DNA of 7,032 bases from an uncultured Clostridium sp. (GTDB lineage Bacteria > Bacillota > Clostridia > TANB77 > CAG-508), in contig CATLUC010000085.1 in assembly GCA_950059165.1 (NCBI GenBank), positions 1 to 7,032 on the forward strand, given 5' to 3'. The notes under the pieces were generated by a model, which ran no database searches, was not told the origin of the DNA, and was given only the letters and a program-made list of their open reading frames with translations. The position numbers and the translations under genes are program-made. Each line of letters begins with the position of its first letter. Position 1 is the stretch's first letter. Shown in pieces: positions 1 to 5,769 of the stretch.

Positions 1-126
1 TCTTAATCAAGTTTTGACTAACATTTTGGAAGATATTATTTCCTCTTTTTATATAACTTTTTTAAATATTTCTCTTTAAAGTTTCTAATTGTCATTCCAT
101 TTTTTGTAATTCATTGATTTAAGATT

Positions 127-1797
127 TTACTTTTTACATTTAGGACAATAGCATCTCTCTAGTAGATGATCTGCCCTTATAGCCCATTCATAGTTACAAT
201 TTAAACATTTAGCATTTACATTTTCCTTTGATGCAATATAATTTTTTATTTCTATATTACCATTGCTTCTTTTTTTTACCTTTTCCTCATATTTGATTGT
301 TTTGTTCTCTAACTTACTTTCATAAAATGCATTAATCTCATTCGCACAAAATGGACATTTTTTAATATTTAATCCTTCAGAATATGTTGTATTCCATTTT
401 CGTTTACATTTATTACATTGCAGTTTAACTCCATTATTTAATAATCCACCAAATTCAATAAGTTTTAAATATTTGCATTTCATATTGTTTTCATACTCTT
501 GCTTAGTATCTATTTTACTGCTAACTTTAATTTTTTTAATATTCTGTATGTTAGCATTTTTTCTTGTAGAATCTTTTAAATTTAAATTAATATGAGATAT
601 AATAAATGTTAATTTTTGTGGAGCTTTTGACCAGTCAATATTCATAACATAACACTTTCTGTTATTGGATTCATAATATAATTGATATTTCATCTTTTCC
701 ATTTTAAATTTATAAGATTTAATTTCTAAAATACTTTTTTCATTTGATAAATCACATTTAGCTAATACTTTCTTATCTTTTGAAAATACAAGTTCTTGAG
801 AAAGAATCTCTTTATTTTTAAATATACTTTGCTTTATATAATCAATCAAAGGTTTTATATTTATTTTTAATTCTTCTATTACTTCATTTATTCTTTTAAC
901 TTTATCTGAATCTTTTTCGTTGATAGCAGAAATAGTACCATCATTATTAAAATTAACCAAAAGTTCATCATACATTGATGGTAATCTACCAATGTATTTG
1001 AGTTTTCTTTTATTTTCTAATAAAAATTCTGATGAATCAATTTCTTTTACATTTAATAATGTATTTATTAAGTGTTCAATAGTCATTCCACTTATGTTAG
1101 TTTCAAATTTTTTCATCTTTTTAGTGTTTATTTCTATTTTCTTTACTACTTTAACATTATATTCTAATTTAGGAAAATCAGTAAAACAATATTTAAAATT
1201 AGGATAGGTTGATAAATAACTAGCAGGAATTATATAATCATTATTTAATTCAAATACATTATTATTAGTTATCAATAATTTATTTCCATTCATTTTTTTA
1301 AATAATTGCCACTCTAACAAACAATCATTAGATCCAGTATGAACTTCTAATATATTATCAATTCCATATATTGCACACAAATTATCTTTTGTTACATTTC
1401 CTCCAGTAAAACTAGATGATATAATATCATGCTTAAAATTATAAAAATTCATTCGTTCATACCCTTTTAACTTTTTCCTTTTTAAATAATTTTTAATAAA
1501 TCTTTCGTCTAAATTTCCAAAAGTTAAAATTGTTCTAGTATCTAATTCAAATTCTTTAATTATTGAATATATTTCTTCTTGCGAAAAAGGTTTTGCATTT
1601 TTTAAGTCCTTCTTTGTAATTCCATTTATATATGTAGTATATACATCTGAATTTAGTTCTAGTGGTAAAAATTTATTAAACATCTTTTCATCATCAGGTT
1701 TATATATAGACACAGATAATAAATCATCTTTTATTGAAGATAATCCATTCGTTTCTACATCTAATACTACATACTTTTGGTCTATATTTCTTTCCAT
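127..1797 (-). CDS. DEDDh exonuclease fused to a PD-(D/E)XK-like domain and C-terminal zinc ribbons
   Basis: Seen: 556 codons ending in TAA. The start is supported by GGAG six bases upstream. Residues 1-170 carry the DnaQ-type 3'-5' exonuclease signature: D13 and E15 in LDVETNG, D97 in FGNLDERF, and H153 with D158 in HTGSND. Residues 330-385 show a second candidate active site resembling RecB/Cas4 nucleases: E335, D349, E358-x-K360 and a following Q372-xx-Y. The C-terminus has two CxxC...CxxC zinc ribbons (C460, C463, C481, C484; C531, C534, C551, C554), of the kind found in phage and homing-endonuclease-like proteins. Known of the families: DEDDh enzymes remove nucleotides from 3' ends using two metal ions; PD-(D/E)XK domains cut DNA. 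Inferred: a DNA-processing nuclease in the cytoplasm, with the ribbons binding nucleic acid. The exonuclease call is firm and the middle domain less so. Substrate and biological role are unknown. It has its own promoter and stands apart from the ATPase gene upstream. Confidence 0.85.
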   Translation of the reverse strand: MERNIDQKYVVLDVETNGLSSIKDDLLSVSIYKPDDEKMFNKFLPLELNSDVYTTYINGITKKDLKNAKPFSQEEIYSIIKEFELDTRTILTFGNLDERFIKNYLKRKKLKGYERMNFYNFKHDIISSSFTGGNVTKDNLCAIYGIDNILEVHTGSNDCLLEWQLFKKMNGNKLLITNNNVFELNNDYIIPASYLSTYPNFKYCFTDFPKLEYNVKVVKKIEINTKKMKKFETNISGMTIEHLINTLLNVKEIDSSEFLLENKRKLKYIGRLPSMYDELLVNFNNDGTISAINEKDSDKVKRINEVIEELKINIKPLIDYIKQSIFKNKEILSQELVFSKDKKVLAKCDLSNEKSILEIKSYKFKMEKMKYQLYYESNNRKCYVMNIDWSKAPQKLTFIISHINLNLKDSTRKNANIQNIKKIKVSSKIDTKQEYENNMKCKYLKLIEFGGLLNNGVKLQCNKCKRKWNTTYSEGLNIKKCPFCANEINAFYESKLENKTIKYEEKVKKRSNGNIEIKNYIASKENVNAKCLNCNYEWAIRADHLLERCYCPKCKK

Positions 1798-1833
1798 AGG
1801 TTTCTCCTATACAAATTACTAATTATTATTTCG

Positions 1834-1863
1834 ATTATACCATAAAGTACAGATAATTTTCAA
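1834..1863 (-). promoter_or_regulatory. Promoter of the exonuclease-fusion gene
   Basis: On the minus strand, TTGAAA (1858-1863) and a perfect TATAAT (1834-1839) are separated by 18 bp, with TG one base before the -10 as in extended -10 promoters. The predicted transcript would start about 30 bases before the ATG at 1797 and include the GGAG ribosome binding site. This is the best sigma-A-like promoter in the window. Confidence 0.65.
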
Positions 1864-1877
1864 TTCATTATATACCC

Positions 1878-2000
1878 CTATATTATTGTTCTCACATAAA
1901 AACAAGATTTCCGAAATTTTTGTACATAATTGCTAAAAGGATTCCCTATAAATAGAACCCTTCTAAATATATAAAATTGATATTCATAATTTACTGCCAT
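1878..2000 (-). CDS. Candidate 40-codon small ORF in the intergenic region
   Basis: An ATG at 2000-1998 opens 40 codons ending in TAG, between the ATPase gene and the exonuclease gene. A weak AGAAG lies eight bases upstream. The peptide is not low-complexity (it contains IGNPFSNYVQKF) and its C-terminus is basic. I do not recognise it. The ORF overlaps two predicted RNA hairpins (1934-1965 and 1902-1923), so the stretch is at least as likely to be a structured 3' untranslated region or a small dispersed intergenic element as a gene. Confidence 0.15.
   Translation of the reverse strand: MAVNYEYQFYIFRRVLFIGNPFSNYVQKFRKSCFYVRTII
1897..1923 (-). terminator. Possible weak intrinsic terminator after the ATPase gene
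   Basis: In minus-strand RNA an imperfect hairpin forms around the palindrome ATTTCCGAAAT (1907-1917), extended by ACAA/TTGT-type flanking pairs, and is followed at once by five U residues (1898-1902). The stem is AT-rich and contains a mismatch and a bulge. It lies about 105 bases past the ATPase stop codon and before the next promoter, where a terminator is expected. Confidence 0.35.
1934..1965 (-). repeat. 12-bp inverted repeat, RNA hairpin with minus-strand polarity
   Basis: The arms at 1934-1945 and 1954-1965 pair fully in minus-strand RNA: nine Watson-Crick pairs and three G-U wobbles around an 8-base loop. Read from the plus strand the same three positions become mismatches, so the fold favours the transcript of the ATPase gene. 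There is no U-tract directly after it. It may be a 3'-end structure acting together with the U-rich hairpin at 1897-1923. Confidence 0.4.
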
Positions 2001-2027
2001 ATCATTTACTTCTTATTTATTATATTT

Positions 2028-3362
2028 CTATTTTTCTTTTAAATATCTCTTTAAAAAGAATGTTAAGAAATAAGGAAAAGTATAAAATTTGCCATTAAAT
2101 CCTATATTTCTATTACATAATTTTAGTCCATATTTGATATCTTTGTATAAATTGTTACTAATCAAATTATTAAGTGAAATTGTCGCATTATCATTTGCTT
2201 TTACTTCAATAGGAATTAAAGAATTTGTATCTCTAACCATAAAATCCATTTCAAGTTTTTTGCTATCGTCTCTATAGAAATATAAATCATATCCTGCTTT
2301 TACTAACATATCTCCTACTATATTTTCATATAAAGCACCTTTATAAGTATTCATATTTTCATTATTTCTTAAGTCATCTTGAACTTCTTCATCTAATGAC
2401 CCAATTAATAATCCAGTATCTGCAAAGTATAATCTATAATTATCAGGATTGTAATTTCCTTTTAATGGTAGACTTGCTTGTTCCATTGCGTAACAAATAT
2501 TTACTATTCCAGCATTTGCAAGCCATTCAACTACACCAACATATTCTCTATTTCTAGCTCCATCTGCTATTTTAGATATTTGAAATTTCTTATTTTCATT
2601 GCCTAAAAATACTGGTATTTTTCGATAACAGTTTAATATTTTTGTTTTATCTAGTCCTCCTGCATATTTTGTTATATCTTCTTCATAATCTAATAAAATT
2701 TGTTGTTGCATTTTTAAGATACCACTAAAATTTTTATTGGTAACAAATTGATTTACGATTGCAGGCATTCCTCCTACTATCATGTATTCTTTAAAGTTAG
2801 ACATCATTACGTTGTATTGTATATCACTTAATGGTTTTAATTCTATCATACATTTATATAAATCATTAATGTGTTCATCTGTATATCCTTTAGCCCATAG
2901 AAATTCTTCAAAATCCAAAGAATACATGATATAGTCTTCTTTATTGCCAACACTATTTGATTCAATTTCTTTATAATTTATTCCCATTAAGGATCCTGAA
3001 CATATAACGTCATATCTACCATCTTCTCTAAATGCTTTTAATGAAGTTGCTGTGCTTACACAGTCTTGCATTTCATCAAAAAAGATTAAGGTATTATATT
3101 CATTTAGCTTTAATTCTGGCATTTTTAATGTTATATTTTTTATTATATTATCAACTTCAAATCCATCGTTAAATATTGTTTTAAATTGTGGCTGAAGTGC
3201 AAAGTTTATTTCTACAAAAGTTTTATAATTGTTCTCTCCAAAATTTCTTATGGCATTTGTTTTTCCAATCTGTCTTGCACCCTTTATTATTAGGGGTAGT
3301 TTATTACTATTATTTTTCCATTTAATAAGGTAATTATCAATTTTTCTTTTTAATCGTTCCAT
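2028..3362 (-). CDS. AAA_14/DUF4143-family ATPase
   Basis: Seen: 444 codons, full length for the family, ending in TAG. AGGAGG (3371-3376) lies eight bases before the ATG. The N-terminal ATPase has Walker A GARQIGKT (28-35) and Walker B LIFFDE (D96, E97), followed by CSGSLMG (121-127), typical of AAA_14. Residues 194-203 contain the characteristic VGGMP motif. The DUF4143 half carries YFADTGLL (312-319) and GALYENIV (342-349), then a PD-(D/E)XK-like trio: E346, D373 in EMDF and E386-x-K388 in IEVK. Known of the family: these stand-alone ATPases with a degenerate or active nuclease fold are common in bacteria and archaea, often variable between strains, and mostly without a tested function. 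Inferred: a cytoplasmic nucleotide-binding, possibly DNA-acting protein. No partner gene is fused or overlapping. The upstream region has a 32-bp periodic repeat overlapping the promoter, suggesting dedicated regulation. Confidence 0.95.
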   Translation of the reverse strand: MERLKRKIDNYLIKWKNNSNKLPLIIKGARQIGKTNAIRNFGENNYKTFVEINFALQPQFKTIFNDGFEVDNIIKNITLKMPELKLNEYNTLIFFDEMQDCVSTATSLKAFREDGRYDVICSGSLMGINYKEIESNSVGNKEDYIMYSLDFEEFLWAKGYTDEHINDLYKCMIELKPLSDIQYNVMMSNFKEYMIVGGMPAIVNQFVTNKNFSGILKMQQQILLDYEEDITKYAGGLDKTKILNCYRKIPVFLGNENKKFQISKIADGARNREYVGVVEWLANAGIVNICYAMEQASLPLKGNYNPDNYRLYFADTGLLIGSLDEEVQDDLRNNENMNTYKGALYENIVGDMLVKAGYDLYFYRDDSKKLEMDFMVRDTNSLIPIEVKANDNATISLNNLISNNLYKDIKYGLKLCNRNIGFNGKFYTFPYFLTFFLKRYLKEK

Positions 3363-3384
3363 AATTTTTACCTCCTCTTATAAG

Positions 3385-3413
3385 AGCATATCACATTTTC
3401 AGAAAGTTTTCAA
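3385..3413 (-). promoter_or_regulatory. Probable promoter of the ATPase gene
   Basis: On the minus strand, TTGAAA (3408-3413) lies 17 bp before TATGCT (3385-3390), with an extended TGA directly preceding the -10. The predicted transcript start falls only about 15-20 bases before the ATG, just ahead of the AGGAGG, giving a very short leader. The proximal copy of the 10-bp repeat (3390-3399) fills the spacer beside the -10, so a protein bound there would compete with RNA polymerase. Confidence 0.45.
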
Positions 3414-3463
3414 TAGAGTTTATCACATTTTTATAAACATTTTCAGCTATAAAATCACATTTT
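3390..3463. repeat. Three direct repeats of ATCACATTTT at exact 32-bp spacing
   Basis: Identical plus-strand decamers ATCACATTTT begin at 3390, 3422 and 3454 (minus strand AAAATGTGAT). The similarity between the first two units extends beyond the decamer: both continue with an A-x-AAA stretch and then TTTTCA at nearly the same place. A 32-bp step is about three helical turns, which puts all three sites on the same face of the DNA. The array sits directly upstream of the ATPase gene and overlaps its promoter. It is most simply read as an operator array for a regulator not identified here. Confidence 0.6.
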
Positions 3464-3502
3464 TTGAAAAGATTATACTTATTTTTATAATTATAAATCA
3501 TG

Positions 3503-4267
3503 CTATTTAAAAATGTTTTGATATTCTAACGGTACAATATCTTCATAAAGTAAAATAAATTGTGAATTAATTTGTCTATAATCATGATAATGTCCAAAAT
3601 ACCATTTTTTAAATTCACATTTTTCTGAAACTTCTTGTAAATAATCTGTGAGACAATCCTTTTTAAAATTGCCTCCACTAAGTATTGCTTGTACACTTGT
3701 TAGGCAACAATGAGAAATAATATAATCAACTTTGTAATTTACTTTTTCTAAATTTTTTATTCCATTTTTCATTTCTTCTTCAGTTGGAAGTTCTAAATCC
3801 CACCAAGAATAATCTCTTATTCTAAAATATGCTCCTCTTTTTCGAAAATTATATATCTTTTCTTCTTCATCTAAATTTAGTATTCCATCTTGTATATCAT
3901 GCGATTTTGCGCCACCAAATGCAAAGATTTTTTTATTATCTATATCAAATACTTCACCACGCATTAAATGTATGATAGAATTTCTAATTTTATGCACTTT
4001 ACCACCATGCCATTCTTCAATTGGATAATTATATAATCTAGTAAAGTTTTCATGGTTTCCATCTATAAATAATGTTGTAAAATTTTTTTCATTTAACCAA
4101 TCAAGAACTTCTTTTTCTCTTGCACTTTCTTGTTCAAATGTCCATACTCCACCAAAATCACCACATATAATTACATAGTCATCTTTTGTCATTTCAGTTT
4201 GTATCGGAAATTTATCTATATCAAATCTAGAAAAATCACTATGAATGTCTCCTGTAATATATATCAT
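3503..4267 (-). CDS. Calcineurin-like metallophosphoesterase
   Basis: Seen: 254 codons from the ATG at 4267, ending in TAG. An in-frame ATG at 4306 adds 13 residues but lacks a ribosome binding site, whereas AAAGGAG (4274-4280) sits six bases before 4267. All five motifs of the calcineurin-like fold are present in order: GDIH (6-9), GDFGG (36-40), GNHEN (70-74), SH (185-186) and GHYH (225-228). These supply the Asp, Asn and His ligands of a two-metal phosphoesterase site. No signal peptide or membrane segment is visible, so it should be cytoplasmic. Known of the family: members hydrolyse phosphomonoesters, phosphodiesters or nucleotides, and motifs alone do not fix the substrate. The motif spacing resembles small serine/threonine-phosphatase-like or nucleotide-directed members. 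It is separated from both neighbours by 88-140 bp, so no operon is evident. Confidence 0.92.
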   Translation of the reverse strand: MIYITGDIHSDFSRFDIDKFPIQTEMTKDDYVIICGDFGGVWTFEQESAREKEVLDWLNEKNFTTLFIDGNHENFTRLYNYPIEEWHGGKVHKIRNSIIHLMRGEVFDIDNKKIFAFGGAKSHDIQDGILNLDEEEKIYNFRKRGAYFRIRDYSWWDLELPTEEEMKNGIKNLEKVNYKVDYIISHCCLTSVQAILSGGNFKKDCLTDYLQEVSEKCEFKKWYFGHYHDYRQINSQFILLYEDIVPLEYQNIFK

Positions 4268-4273
4268 AATTAG

Positions 4274-4280
4274 CTCCTTT
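4274..4280 (-). promoter_or_regulatory. Ribosome binding site deciding the phosphoesterase start
   Basis: Minus-strand AAAGGAG is six bases before the ATG at 4267. It favours this start over the upstream in-frame ATG at 4306. The favoured start places the first metal-binding motif (GDIH) at residues 6-9, as usual for the family. Confidence 0.8.
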
Positions 4281-4308
4281 CTTAGAATTATCTTTATTAA
4301 TGACATAA

Positions 4309-4337
4309 ATTATCTATCAAAATAAATTATTTCGAAA
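4309..4337 (-). promoter_or_regulatory. Weak candidate promoter of the phosphoesterase gene
   Basis: GATAAT (4309-4314) is a good -10 element, 17 bp after TTTCGA (4332-4337), a poor -35 with three of six consensus bases. In DNA this AT-rich such matches arise by chance, so the call rests mainly on position between the upstream stop and this gene's ribosome binding site. Confidence 0.25.
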
Positions 4338-4355
4338 AATCATATTACTATGTAT

Positions 4356-4856
4356 TTACTTGAATAAATAATATATAATACTTCTTAATGTATGCTTAAA
4401 TTCAAGCATCTCTTCTTCGATTCCGTTTTTTCCATTATGTTGTAAATATAATTTTCCTTTCATATAGTCACTTCTTTCAAATTCTAAAACATATTGAGGA
4501 ATTGCACATGAAATAATTGTATCTACTCTAAATGAGGTATCATTATATATTCGATTAGTTTTGTATAGTTGTTTTGTTTTTACTAACTGATTCTTTTTTT
4601 CATCATATTTGCATTTGTATATTGCTATCCAATTATACGATTTTGTTTGAGGTGTTATTATTAAAATTTCGCTAATATTTTCACAACATCTAAATTCATC
4701 TACTATTTTTAAACTTTTCGATATATCTTTTTCACTGCAATATATATCTATAGATTCAAATTTTATATTCCTTTCAATAATTATAGAAATTACTCTACCA
4801 ATGAAATATATTACAAACAATATCAATGTTGCAATTGAAGCAATATCTCCTAACAT
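4356..4856 (-). CDS. Small membrane-anchored protein of unknown function
   Basis: I do not recognise this family. Seen: 166 codons ending in TAA. A modest AAAGGATGG lies about ten bases before the ATG, somewhat far for an ideal ribosome binding site. Residues 5-28 form one hydrophobic helix (IASIATLILFVIYFIGR followed by VISIII) that reads as an uncleaved N-terminal membrane anchor: there is no signal-peptidase site, and basic residues R21, R29 and K32 lie at its C-terminal end. The remaining ~135 residues are soluble, mixed charged and strand-rich, with a Cys-Cys pair (57-58), an aromatic YNWIAIYKCKY stretch (74-84) and no catalytic motif. Inferred: a bitopic protein with its main domain probably on the cytoplasmic side by the positive-inside rule. 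It lies 68 bp after the zinc-ribbon gene and 88 bp before the phosphoesterase, too loose to assign a shared function. Confidence 0.7.
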   Translation of the reverse strand: MLGDIASIATLILFVIYFIGRVISIIIERNIKFESIDIYCSEKDISKSLKIVDEFRCCENISEILIITPQTKSYNWIAIYKCKYDEKKNQLVKTKQLYKTNRIYNDTSFRVDTIISCAIPQYVLEFERSDYMKGKLYLQHNGKNGIEEEMLEFKHTLRSIIYYLFK

Positions 4857-4924
4857 ATATTTATACCATCCTTTTCAGTTACTAATTATCAAATTTTTTT
4901 ACAATAAAATAATTGTTATATAAA

Positions 4925-5731
4925 TCAATTAACATATTTCCAAAAAAATCCACCAGCATTTTTTCTCTTTCCACAGCATACTTCTGATATTTTTAATATA
5001 CCCGTTTCATTTTTAGCTTGATTTATACTTTTATATTTTTTTATAAGATTTCCATTCAAATCATATTGTTCTACTTCTCTAGCTATGTTTCCTCTACAAT
5101 ATGGGCACCCACTATGTTTACTTGTTCTGTTTAAAATACTAGCTTGCCACTCATGGTTCTTTTCACATTTCCACCATACTTTCTTTCCACTACCTGCTAT
5201 TACATCACTAGGTTTTAAGTTTTTATTTTTTTCATAGTTCCATTCCTTTGCTATTTGAGGATTTGTAGTACTTAAATCATTATACCCTATTAAAACTTTT
5301 AAATTTGCACAATATGGGCATCCATTATAATTTCTATTACTAATTTTTTGCTGCCATTCATGTCCTTTTTTACATTTCCACCATACTTTAATATTACTAT
5401 ATTTCATAAAATCACTAGGACTTAATGTTCCATTCTTTTTATAGTTCCATTCCTGTAAAAATTTTGGATTTACTGTTTTTAAATCATTAACACCTTTAAT
5501 TGCTATTCGACCTGAACAATACGGACATTTTGAAAAACCTTCTTTATCTATTCTACTATGAGGTGTCTCTCTCCATTCGTGACCTTTAGGACATTTCCAC
5601 CATACTTTTTGATTACTATGTATATTTATAATATCTGGTTTTAAATTTCCATTCTTTTCATAGTTCCATTCTTCTAATAATCCGTGACCTTTATTAGTAA
5701 TACTTGATTCTGTAGATACATTAATATACAT
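4925..5731 (-). CDS. Three zinc-ribbon repeats plus NUMOD1-like domain; probable C-terminal part of a split gene
   Basis: Seen: 268 codons from the ATG at 5731 to a TGA stop. Three DUF4379-type zinc-ribbon repeats start at EWNY (residues 21, 94 and 163), each continuing with N..L.P, a VWWKC strand and C-x3-H...CPYC ligands (C47/H51/C69/C72; C120/H124/C138/C141; C189/H193/C209/C212). Residues 220-268 match the NUMOD1 pattern: YDLNGNLIKKYKSI, a helix-turn-helix-like segment, then GGFFWKY at the end. Known: NUMOD1 is a DNA-binding module of homing endonucleases. No catalytic domain is present. The ATG has no ribosome binding site at proper distance, and its frame stays open upstream to the stop at 5810-5812, well inside the end of the preceding nuclease ORF. 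Inferred: this is the C-terminal half of that nuclease, detached by a one-base frameshift (see 5775-5779), and it may not be translated on its own. Confidence 0.75.
   Translation of the reverse strand: MYINVSTESSITNKGHGLLEEWNYEKNGNLKPDIINIHSNQKVWWKCPKGHEWRETPHSRIDKEGFSKCPYCSGRIAIKGVNDLKTVNPKFLQEWNYKKNGTLSPSDFMKYSNIKVWWKCKKGHEWQQKISNRNYNGCPYCANLKVLIGYNDLSTTNPQIAKEWNYEKNKNLKPSDVIAGSGKKVWWKCEKNHEWQASILNRTSKHSGCPYCRGNIAREVEQYDLNGNLIKKYKSINQAKNETGILKISEVCCGKRKNAGGFFWKYVN
5096..5686 (-). repeat. Coding array of three zinc-ribbon repeats
   Basis: Three repeats of about 69-73 codons. At DNA level the plus-strand 13-mer TTTCCACCATACT, encoding the VWWK core, recurs at 5168, 5375 and 5594. The linker pattern NDL..(T/V)NP....EWNY joins consecutive units. 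These are protein-coding repeats, not a mobile element. Confidence 0.8.
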
Positions 5732-5769
5732 ATTAATAATATTTCCAAAATCCCTTTCTATATCAATAT

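Noticed and set aside
1..126. Possible short peptides or gene remnants downstream of the exonuclease gene
   Set aside because: Only very short lysine-rich frames (fewer than 20 codons) occur, without convincing ribosome binding sites or a recognisable motif; no clear minus-strand terminator either.
1811..1827. ATAATTAGTAA shared by the leaders of the exonuclease gene and the 166-residue membrane protein gene (around 4876-4890)
   Set aside because: Eleven AT-rich bases without a shared larger context; expected by chance in this composition.
3472..3477. Isolated TATAAT upstream of the 32-bp repeats
   Set aside because: No recognisable -35 lies 16-18 bp upstream, and a better promoter sits next to the ATPase gene.
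3390..3485. 32-bp periodic repeats as a miniature CRISPR array
   Set aside because: Only about 10 bp is conserved per unit, the intervening sequences are AT-rich and partly similar to each other, and no cas gene is present; an operator array fits better.
3484..3497. Perfect 14-bp palindrome TTTATAATTATAAA after the phosphoesterase stop
   Set aside because: It is composed only of A and T in very AT-rich DNA and has no U-tract on the minus strand, so chance is likely and a terminator is not supported.
4268..4306. Thirteen-residue N-terminal extension of the phosphoesterase from the ATG at 4306
   Set aside because: No ribosome binding site lies before 4306, while AAAGGAG is ideally placed for 4267, where the family's first motif falls near the N-terminus.
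4908..4924. ACAAT...ATTGT inverted repeat after the zinc-ribbon/NUMOD1 ORF
   Set aside because: Only five AT-rich pairs, and the bases following it on the minus strand are A rather than T, so it is not a terminator for that gene.
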